Shown: positions 1-4,049 of the stretch, in pieces
Layout: every line of letters starts with the position of its first letter
Numbering within the stretch: position 1 is the first letter of the stretch
DNA from: Sphingomonas bacterium
GTDB lineage: Bacteria; Pseudomonadota; Alphaproteobacteria; Sphingomonadales; Sphingomonadaceae
DNA: 5,472 nucleotides
Reading direction: 5' to 3'
NCBI GenBank assembly: GCA_026785965.1
Contig: JAJAYY010000147.1
Location: forward strand, 1 to 5,472
Notes under the pieces: model-generated
Told to the model about the DNA's origin: nothing
Databases searched by the model: none
The model's input: only the letters and a program-made list of their open reading frames with translations
Position numbers and translations under genes: made by a program

Positions 1-1
1 C

Positions 2-12
2 GGGGGGGGGGG
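2..12. repeat. Run of 11 G residues at window start
   Basis: Eleven consecutive Gs directly follow the first base. The run lies in the frame of the nitronate monooxygenase remnant and would encode consecutive glycines that the family does not have here. A homopolymer at the very edge of a sequence followed by a damaged reading frame is typical of a low-quality read or contig end. A genuine G tract cannot be excluded. Confidence 0.6.
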
Positions 13-64
13 TATCAGCCTCCAGTACAACATCGAGCACCGCTATCCCCGCATGGCTATCTAA

Positions 65-592
65 AAAGGCGCCGAGGGGCTTTTCGGGGTCGCCGCCGGC
101 GCCGGGGGCCACGCCGGCAAATGGTCGCCATTCGCGCTGGTCCAGGAAATCCGCATGTGGTTCGACGGGCCGCTCGCGCTGTCGGGAGCGATCGCCAACG
201 GTGGCGCGGTGCTCGCCGCGCAGGCGATGGGCGCCTATTTCGCTTATATCGGGTCGCCCTTCATCGCCACGACGGAAGCGCGCGCATCGGCCGACTATAA
301 GCAGGGCATCGTCGAAGGCGGCGCGGGTGACATCATCAATTCGTCTTTGTTCACCGGGATCGCCGGCAATTATCTGCGCGGCTCGATCGTCGCTGCGGGG
401 CTCGATCCGGACAAGCTCGATGCCCCCGGTCCCGATGCGATGAACTTCGAATCGTCGAGCGGCGCCAAAGCGTGGCGCGATATCTGGGGCTCGGGCCAGG
501 GCATTGGCGTGATCGATCGGGTCGTCCCGACCGCCGATCTGGTCGACCGGCTGGCGCGCGAATATGCCGCCGCCAGGGAACGCTTACTCTAG
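65..592 (+). CDS. Nitronate monooxygenase (2-nitropropane dioxygenase family), C-terminal part, 5' end missing or disrupted
   Basis: FMN-dependent TIM-barrel enzyme family that oxidises alkyl nitronates to carbonyl compounds and nitrite in the cytoplasm. About 175 C-terminal residues of an enzyme usually near 320-330 aa are visible. The frame reads KGAEGLFGVAAGAGGHAG (65-118), containing the family's glycine-rich GGHAG motif with the active-site histidine. It continues with GPLALSGAIANGG, AYIGSPFIAT, the NSSLFTGI..NYLR segment and a C-terminal AKAWRDIW..GQGIG segment. The frame extends back to position 2, but a TAA at 62-64 falls where relatives usually have Glu or Ala before KGA; one G-to-T change in GAA would produce it. 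A Tyr replaces the usual Asp in MGA(D)FAYIG, also explicable as G to T. The first in-frame ATG (155) lies inside the barrel and is not a credible native start. The gene converges on and overlaps the thioesterase gene by 9 nt. It may be a pseudogene or a sequencing artefact; the family assignment itself is firm. Confidence 0.85.
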   Translation, partial: KGAEGLFGVAAGAGGHAGKWSPFALVQEIRMWFDGPLALSGAIANGGAVLAAQAMGAYFAYIGSPFIATTEARASADYKQGIVEGGAGDIINSSLFTGIAGNYLRGSIVAAGLDPDKLDAPGPDAMNFESSSGAKAWRDIWGSGQGIGVIDRVVPTADLVDRLAREYAAARERLL

Positions 593-1015
593 CGCGCTCA
601 GCGTCTCGCGCCAGGCATCGGGCAACGGCACCGGGCGGCGCTGCGCGCGATCGACGTAGACGTGGCTGAAATGGCCCTCGGCGGCGGGATCGTCCGCGCC
701 CGCCGCGAACACGCCGAGCCGATAGGTCACGCTCGACGTCCCGATTCGCTCGATCGCGATCCCGACCTCGACCTCGCCCGGAAACGCCAGCGGCGCGAAA
801 AAACGACAGCCGGTTTCAACCACGAGGCCGATCGGGTCGCCCGCGGCGATATCGAGCAGCCCGTGCCCGACCAGCCACGCATTCACCGCGCTGTCGAACC
901 ACGCATAATAGACCGTGTTGTTGACGTGCCCATAAGCGTCATTGTCGGCCCAGCGCAAGGTGATCGTGGCGAAGTGGCGATAGGCAGCGCGCCCGCGCGG
1001 CGCGTCGCGGCTCAC
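584..1015 (-). CDS. Acyl-CoA thioesterase, 4-hydroxybenzoyl-CoA thioesterase-like hotdog fold
   Basis: Predicted cytoplasmic 143-aa single-hotdog thioesterase that hydrolyses an acyl-CoA to the free acid and CoA. The acyl substrate cannot be read from the sequence. The signature is RWADNDAYGHVNN at residues 21-33, followed by VYYAWFD. Asp26 lines up with the catalytic Asp17 of Pseudomonas 4-hydroxybenzoyl-CoA thioesterase, and the hotdog strands follow (RFFAPLAFPGEVEV, VTYRLGVF, EGHFSHVYVD). The length fits the family. The frame stays open further upstream, but that part is low-complexity Arg/Ala sequence overlapping the dehydrogenase gene, so I start at the GTG at 1015. It gives a GTGA overlap with the dehydrogenase stop and a GAGG (1026-1023) 7 nt upstream. 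The GTG at 1018 is the alternative. Translation is probably coupled to the dehydrogenase gene. The stop (TAA, 586-584) lies within the last codons of the convergent nitronate monooxygenase gene. Confidence 0.87.
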   Translation of the reverse strand: MSRDAPRGRAAYRHFATITLRWADNDAYGHVNNTVYYAWFDSAVNAWLVGHGLLDIAAGDPIGLVVETGCRFFAPLAFPGEVEVGIAIERIGTSSVTYRLGVFAAGADDPAAEGHFSHVYVDRAQRRPVPLPDAWRETLSALE

Positions 1016-2157
1016 CACGCGGCCTCGTACAGGCGCCGCGCGTCGGCTTCGTCGATCAGGCACGGATTGTTGACCAGCAACCGCTGCTGCTTCATCGCCT
1101 CGCGCGCCAGCGTCGGGATGTCGCGCTCGGCAATGCCATGATCGCGCAGTCGCGGCGCGAGTCCGCTGGCGATGACCAAGCGGTCGAGCCGGTCGATCAA
1201 GATCGCGCATTGCGCCTGGCTGCCCTGCCCGGCGCAGTCGGGCGCGACGATCGTCGCCAGCTTTGCATAATCGTCGCGCGCGGCAGCGGCATTATGCTGC
1301 AGCACATGGCGCAGCATCAGCGCGTTCGACAGGCCGTGGGGCAGATGATGGAGCCCGCCGAGCGGGTAAGCCAGCGCATGCACACCCGCGACCGGGGCAT
1401 TGGCGAACGCCAGTCCGGCGAGGTGCGCGCCGAGCAGCATCGCCGAGCGCGCAGCAAGATCGCCCGGCGCGTCGCACGCCGTGAGCAAATTGGCCGACAG
1501 CAAGGCGAGCGCCTCGCGCGCATACATGTCCGACAGCGGATTCTTGGCCTTGGCCGAGGTGAACGCCTCGATCGCATGGACGATCGCGTCAATTCCGGTC
1601 GCGGCGGTCAGGGCACGCGGCATGCCAAGCGTTAGCGACGCGTCGAGCGCGCACCAATCGGCGATCAAGGCGGGCGAATTGACCCCGCGCTTCTCGCCGC
1701 TCTCGCACGTGATCACCGCCACCGGGGTCGCTTCCGATCCGGTCCCCGCCGTGGTCGGCACCAGCGCCAGCGGCAAGTGCCGCCCGATGGCGAGGCCGAC
1801 CCCCCAGATCGAATCGAGCTCATCGCCCGAGCCGAGCAGATAAGCCGCGAGCTTGGCGACATCCATCGGACTTCCGCCGCCAAACCCGACGACGTGCGTG
1901 ACCTTTGCCGCCCGCCCGGCTTCGACCGCGGCAAGCAAGGTATCCCGCGACGGATCGGCCTCGACCGAATCGAACAGGATGATCTCGCGCCCGCCCGCCT
2001 CAAGTGCGACGCGGCACGCATCGGTCAGCCCGAAGCCAACGACATCGCGGTCGGTGACGAACAGGCACGGACCCGGCGGCAGGTGGTCGGCGAGCGTCGC
2101 CGCGCTGCCCGCGCCGCTGATCAGCCGTGGACCGGGATGGAAAATGAACGGGCGCAT
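1012..2157 (-). CDS. Iron-containing alcohol dehydrogenase (group III)
   Basis: Predicted cytoplasmic NAD(P)-dependent dehydrogenase of the FucO/AdhB type that interconverts alcohols and aldehydes; the physiological substrate is unknown. The protein is 381 aa, typical for the family. The N-terminal Rossmann-like domain carries GFGGGSPMD (residues 91-99, dinucleotide binding) and PTTAGTGSE (134-142). The all-helical C-terminal domain carries the metal ligands in GIDAIVHAIEAF (Asp190, His194), His260 in GVHALAYPLGG and His274 in HHLPHG. The D-x3-H spacing and the 14-residue gap between the last two histidines match E. coli FucO, so the metal site appears intact. The ATG start is preceded by AGGG with 7 nt spacing. 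It lies 17 nt downstream of the RcdA-like gene and its TGA overlaps the thioesterase GTG, so it is the middle gene of a three-gene leftward unit. With the thioesterase next to it, a role in handling aldehydes or acyl-CoA breakdown products is possible, but this is inference only. Confidence 0.95.
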   Translation of the reverse strand: MRPFIFHPGPRLISGAGSAATLADHLPPGPCLFVTDRDVVGFGLTDACRVALEAGGREIILFDSVEADPSRDTLLAAVEAGRAAKVTHVVGFGGGSPMDVAKLAAYLLGSGDELDSIWGVGLAIGRHLPLALVPTTAGTGSEATPVAVITCESGEKRGVNSPALIADWCALDASLTLGMPRALTAATGIDAIVHAIEAFTSAKAKNPLSDMYAREALALLSANLLTACDAPGDLAARSAMLLGAHLAGLAFANAPVAGVHALAYPLGGLHHLPHGLSNALMLRHVLQHNAAAARDDYAKLATIVAPDCAGQGSQAQCAILIDRLDRLVIASGLAPRLRDHGIAERDIPTLAREAMKQQRLLVNNPCLIDEADARRLYEAAW

Positions 2158-2174
2158 CGCGCGACCCTAGTCAG

Positions 2175-2666
2175 TCACGCGCCGCGATTCCAGATCAGGT
2201 CGCGTTCGAGCCGGCCCATCAGCGCACGCGCCGGACTCTGCATCGGTTCGGAGTCGATCTGACCCTGGTCGAGCCGGGCAATGCGCGAATAAAGGTCGAC
2301 GCTGGCGGTGACCAGGCGCTGCGCGGCGGGCGGCAATTGGCCGACCACCAACGGGTCGCTGGCGCTGGCGTTGCCAAGGCGGCGCTCGGGGCGGCGCCCG
2401 TCGCCGGCCTTGATCTCGCCCGTCTCGACCGCGCGCTGGGTCAGCAGCCACGCGACGATGTGCATGATCCGCGTCGTCACCTTGAGCGATTCGCACGCGA
2501 ACCCGACCCGCGCGAACGGCTCGAGCGTCTGGCGCTCGTCGCGCCCGGCTTCGTCGAAATAAGCCCGTGCCTCGTCGGCAAGCAGCATCGCCTCGGTATA
2601 AAGCGAGTCGATCAATCGCGGTGTGATCCGCGCCTGAGGTCCAAAATCGTCGGGCGAGTCGTCCAT
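2175..2666 (-). CDS. DUF1465 family protein, RcdA-like (regulator of CtrA degradation)
   Basis: A 163-aa, mostly helical protein resembling the DUF1465 family, whose studied member is Caulobacter RcdA. RcdA works with CpdR and PopA to bring substrates such as CtrA to the ClpXP protease during the cell cycle. Visible here are an N-terminal helix (ITPRLIDSLYTEAMLLADEARAYF, residues 14-37), the central helix with ACESLKVTTRIMHIVAWLL (57-75) and QRAVETGEI (77-85), and a second long helix around PAAQRLVTASVDLYSRIARLD (113-133). A charged C-terminal tail follows; in RcdA the corresponding tail is flexible and functional. There is no signal peptide or transmembrane segment. The ATG at 2666 is chosen because AGGGAG lies 5 nt upstream and the frame further upstream is Ser/Gly-rich filler crossing an inverted repeat. 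The dehydrogenase gene begins 17 nt after the stop. Family assignment is from recognised motifs; function as a CtrA-degradation adaptor is inferred and unproven for this organism. Confidence 0.85.
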   Translation of the reverse strand: MDDSPDDFGPQARITPRLIDSLYTEAMLLADEARAYFDEAGRDERQTLEPFARVGFACESLKVTTRIMHIVAWLLTQRAVETGEIKAGDGRRPERRLGNASASDPLVVGQLPPAAQRLVTASVDLYSRIARLDQGQIDSEPMQSPARALMGRLERDLIWNRGA

Positions 2667-2763
2667 TGCGGCTCCCTTGTGACACGTCGTCGAGATGCTT
2701 GAAACGCTCGACATGCCGCCGCCGCCGCAGCCAGCGCGCGATACTGTCCCGTCTAGGGACAGG
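2667..2763 (-). promoter_or_regulatory. Probable regulatory gap upstream of the RcdA-like gene
   Basis: This 97-nt gap separates the stop of the 65-aa DUF465 gene from the RcdA-like start. It is the most likely place for a promoter of the RcdA-like/dehydrogenase/thioesterase unit if that unit is not read through from the DUF465 gene. It contains a perfect inverted repeat at 2744-2762, a short GCC repeat near 2715-2728 and the ribosome-binding site of the RcdA-like gene. I could not find a convincing -35/-10 pair, so the promoter is inferred from layout only. Confidence 0.3.
2744..2762. repeat. Perfect inverted repeat CTGTCCC-N5-GGGACAG
   Basis: Two 7-bp arms (2744-2750 and 2756-2762) are exact reverse complements around a 5-nt centre. 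On the leftward strand the repeat starts one base after the TGA of the 65-aa DUF465 gene and lies 77 nt before the RcdA-like start. No T-run follows on either strand, so a classical intrinsic terminator is unlikely. A protein-binding operator or an RNA hairpin protecting the upstream message are the alternatives. Confidence 0.6.
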
Positions 2764-2961
2764 TCAGGCGATGATGTCGGGCGTGATGCGGTCGGCGAGC
2801 TGCTCGATTTCATCGCGCAAATGGAGTTTGCGCTTCTTCATCCGCGCCAGCTCGAGCTGGTCGCAATTGCCCGATTCGCGCATTGCCCCAATGTCGGCGT
2901 CGAGCCGACGATGCTCGATTTTCAACATCGCCATCACTTCACGCGGATCGTCGTCGTTCAT
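2764..2961 (-). CDS. Small DUF465 (YdcH-like) protein, 65 aa
   Basis: A 65-aa, highly charged helical protein. IEHRRLDADI (residues 15-24) followed by ARMKKRKLHLRDEIEQL (39-55) is the DUF465 pattern: two helices that probably form a helical hairpin, with a KK.KL.L.DEI core. The family has no established biochemical function. It has no signal peptide or membrane segment and is probably cytoplasmic. The ATG at 2961 is preceded only by a weak AAGACGA sequence; Met10 or Met12 would truncate the charged N-terminus and look less likely. It is transcribed toward the RcdA-like gene (97-nt gap) and is divergent from a second DUF465 gene (3127-3282), with which it shares the same helix pattern. Confidence 0.85.
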   Translation of the reverse strand: MNDDDPREVMAMLKIEHRRLDADIGAMRESGNCDQLELARMKKRKLHLRDEIEQLADRITPDIIA

Positions 2962-3126
2962 TTTTTCGTCTTAGCCGAGTTGCGCTTCGCCGTCATTCCC
3001 CGACGTGTTTCCGGCGGGCCGCGGCGCTGGGCGGGCGAACGGATGCGTTACGATGGCGACAAAGCCGCGATTTCGTGTTTTATTCACGTCACTGTCACGA
3101 GTCAGCCAACGAAAGGAAATTGACCG
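2962..3126. promoter_or_regulatory. Divergent intergenic region between two DUF465 genes
   Basis: This 165-nt non-coding gap must drive transcription in at least one and probably both directions, because the flanking small genes point away from each other. Its right third (about 3060-3120) is clearly AT-richer than the surroundings, as expected for promoter DNA. A rightward candidate promoter is listed separately. I found no convincing leftward -35/-10 pair. Confidence 0.45.
3056..3084 (+). promoter_or_regulatory. Candidate promoter of the 51-aa DUF465 gene
   Basis: A weak -35-like GCGACA (3056-3061) is followed after 17 nt by TTTATT (3079-3084), which has TG one base upstream and so resembles an extended -10. 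Transcription would start near 3091, giving a leader of about 36 nt that contains the AAAGGA ribosome-binding site (3112-3117). Each hexamer matches consensus at only 4 of 6 positions, so this is tentative. Confidence 0.3.
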
Positions 3127-3282
3127 ATGGACAAAGGACAAGTCGAGGCCCTCGCATCCAAACATGCGGCGCTCCAAGCGCAGATCGATAGCGAAGAGCA
3201 CCGCCCGCACCCCGACGACACCATTCTCCACCGGCTCAAGAAACAGAAACTCTGGCTCAAGGACGCGATTACCGGCCACTAG
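3127..3282 (+). CDS. Small DUF465 (YdcH-like) protein, 51 aa
   Basis: The ORF from ATG 3127 to TAG 3280-3282 encodes 51 residues. It begins MDKGQVEALASKHAALQAQID, then EEHRPHPDD (23-31) and the family core HRLKKQKLWLKDAI (35-48). It is clearly the same fold type as the divergent 65-aa protein: both have a helix with an (E/K)H..L.A.I pattern followed by KK.KL.L.D. The start is supported by AAAGGA 9 nt upstream, the best ribosome-binding site in this part of the window, and the gene ends 12 nt before a strong terminator hairpin. It is therefore probably a monocistronic small-protein gene. Function is unknown, as for the family. Despite its short length I consider it real because start signal, family pattern and terminator agree. 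Confidence 0.88.
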   Translation: MDKGQVEALASKHAALQAQIDSEEHRPHPDDTILHRLKKQKLWLKDAITGH

Positions 3283-3294
3283 GGCCGATCGACA

Positions 3295-3330
3295 AAGGGC
3301 CGGACGTCACCGCCCGGCCCTTCCTCATTT
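3295..3330 (+). terminator. Intrinsic terminator between the 51-aa DUF465 gene and dksA
   Basis: AAGGGCCGG (3295-3303) pairs perfectly with CCGGCCCTT (3314-3322) around a 10-nt loop, giving a 9-bp GC-rich stem followed by CCTCATTT. On the other strand the stem is followed by TTTGTC. It lies in the gap between two convergent genes, so it may serve both, though the T-tracts are short on either side. Confidence 0.75.
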
Positions 3331-3346
3331 CAGTTAAACCGGAGCG

Positions 3347-3811
3347 CTAATCGTCGCGTGACACGCGCTCGACCCGCTCATGCTTTTCCTGCGCTTCAAG
3401 CGTCATCGTCGCGATCGGGCGAGCCTCGAGCCGGGCCAACGAAATCGTATCGCCGGTGACTTCGCAATAGCCATATTCGCCTTCGTAGAGCCGGCGCATC
3501 GCGGCATCGATCTTGGCGATCAACTTGCGCTGGCGGTCGCGGGTGCGAAGCTCGATCGACCAATCGGTCTCGCTCGACGCGCGATCGGCAATATCGGGTT
3601 CGCGCAGCGAATCGACCTGGAGCTGTGCCATCGTCGCGCGGCTCTCCTCGACGATCGACTCTTTCCAGTCCTTGAGCTTGCGCAGGAAGTAAGCGCGCTG
3701 AAAGGCGCCCATGAATTCTTCATCGTCCGCCGGTCGATAATTTTCCGGCAAGATGAGCTGGTCGAAATTGGATGACCCAATCCCGTAGAGGTCAACTAGA
3801 GCGGTAGCCAT
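3347..3811 (-). CDS. dksA: RNA polymerase-binding transcription factor DksA
   Basis: Cytoplasmic regulator that inserts a coiled coil into the RNA polymerase secondary channel and, with (p)ppGpp, adjusts rRNA and biosynthetic promoters in the stringent response. The 154-aa length matches E. coli DksA (151). The coiled-coil tip motif DxxDxA is present as Asp73, Asp76 and Ala78, followed by WSIELRTRDRQRKLIAKID (84-102) and the C-terminal domain YGYCEVTG..ISLARLEARPIA. Only Cys116 of the four zinc-finger cysteines remains: aligned to E. coli, positions 117, 135 and 138 are Thr119, Thr137 and Ala140, so this protein should not bind zinc in the classical way. That state is common in alphaproteobacterial DksA as I know the family. 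The ATG at 3811 has GGGGAGG 5 nt upstream; the open frame beyond it is not DksA-like. A candidate promoter at 3929-3957 and a leader hairpin lie upstream. It is divergent from surE and convergent with the 51-aa gene. Confidence 0.95.
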   Translation of the reverse strand: MATALVDLYGIGSSNFDQLILPENYRPADDEEFMGAFQRAYFLRKLKDWKESIVEESRATMAQLQVDSLREPDIADRASSETDWSIELRTRDRQRKLIAKIDAAMRRLYEGEYGYCEVTGDTISLARLEARPIATMTLEAQEKHERVERVSRDD

Positions 3812-3843
3812 TACACCCTCCCCGACACATACGCCCGCCGTCT

Positions 3844-3865
3844 CCAAACCGGGCGACCGGTTCGG
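3844..3865 (-). ncRNA. Hairpin in the predicted dksA mRNA leader
   Basis: Read on the leftward strand, CCGAACCGG and CCGGTTTGG form a 9-bp stem (eight Watson-Crick pairs and one G-U) closed by a UCGC loop. On the rightward strand the G-U position becomes an A-C mismatch, so the structure is better as part of the dksA message. It ends about 22 nt before the dksA ribosome-binding site. It is a structural element within a leader, not a separate RNA gene. Confidence 0.45.
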
Positions 3866-3928
3866 CCGGAGGCGATAAACAGGACTTTCCCGATACTTAA
3901 GCGGGTCCGTCGGTATCCCCAACGCGGC

Positions 3929-3957
3929 CCTATAGTTAAGCGCGATTGGCTTAACAA
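3929..3957 (-). promoter_or_regulatory. Candidate sigma-70-type promoter of dksA
   Basis: On the leftward strand TTGTTA (3957-3952) is the -35 and TATAGG (3934-3929) the -10, separated by exactly 17 nt. Each matches consensus at four of six positions. Transcription would begin near 3922, giving a leader of about 110 nt before dksA. It sits in the most AT-rich part of the gap. A perfect inverted repeat fills the spacer, which suggests control by a DNA-binding protein. Confidence 0.5.
3935..3955. promoter_or_regulatory. Operator-like inverted repeat GTTAAGC-N7-GCTTAAC
   Basis: Two exact 7-bp arms (3935-3941 and 3949-3955) are separated by 7 nt, a 21-bp dyad typical of sites for dimeric helix-turn-helix regulators. 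It overlaps the end of the predicted dksA -35 and reaches up to the -10, so a bound protein would block polymerase. A further TTAAGCG copy lies at 3897-3903. The cognate regulator cannot be named. Confidence 0.5.
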
Positions 3958-4014
3958 GAACTGACCGAAGTCGAGCATATCGAAAACTGTGGATTGTTGC
4001 CGCAAAGGCGCAGC

Positions 4015-4043
4015 TTGTCGGCGCCCGCGCGGCGCCGCATAGC
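4015..4043 (+). promoter_or_regulatory. Tentative surE promoter implying a leaderless message
   Basis: TTGTCG (4015-4020) and CATAGC (4038-4043) are spaced by 17 nt and would place the transcription start about 6-7 nt downstream, at or next to the A of the surE ATG (4050). This agrees with the absence of any Shine-Dalgarno sequence before surE. The -10 matches consensus at only three positions, so the call is weak. Confidence 0.22.
4019..4037. repeat. GC-rich inverted repeat CGGCGCC-N5-GGCGCCG before surE
   Basis: Two perfect 7-bp arms (4019-4025, 4031-4037) flank CGCGC. Each arm also contains the self-complementary GGCGCC. The repeat ends 12 nt before the surE ATG. If transcription starts upstream, the RNA would carry a very stable hairpin at the ribosome loading region; if the message is leaderless, it lies in the promoter spacer. 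Confidence 0.45.
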
Positions 4044-4049
4044 GCGACC

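Larger units (their letters stand above)
3812..4049. promoter_or_regulatory. dksA-surE divergent intergenic region
   Basis: This 238-nt gap holds no credible gene. It contains a good leftward promoter candidate for dksA with an internal inverted repeat, a hairpin in the predicted dksA leader, a TTAAGCG direct repeat (3897-3903 and 3936-3942, 39 bp apart) and a second GC-rich inverted repeat next to the surE start. An in-frame extension of dksA and a 64-codon leftward frame cross it, but neither resembles a protein. Confidence 0.6.

Noticed and set aside
1016..1210. Longer N-terminus of the thioesterase
   Set aside because: The residues upstream of Val1 are Arg/Ala-rich low-complexity sequence read out of frame from the dehydrogenase gene. 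The GTGA overlap and the ribosome-binding site favour 1015.
2715..2728. GCC trinucleotide run as a phase-variable repeat
   Set aside because: It has only about four units and lies in a GC-rich non-coding gap; too short to suggest slippage.
2667..2813. Longer N-terminus of the RcdA-like protein starting at 2813
   Set aside because: The extension is Ser/Gly-rich, overlaps the end of the DUF465 gene and crosses the inverted repeat; the start at 2666 has a good ribosome-binding site.
3936..3954. CtrA-type binding site (TTAA-N7-TTAA) upstream of dksA
   Set aside because: The two TTAA elements are separated by 11 nt rather than 7, and they form a dyad rather than the direct repeat typical of CtrA.
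3811..4005. 64-codon leftward frame ending in the dksA start codon (TAATG)
   Set aside because: It would need a TTG start, has no ribosome-binding site, spans the predicted promoter and has no family pattern.
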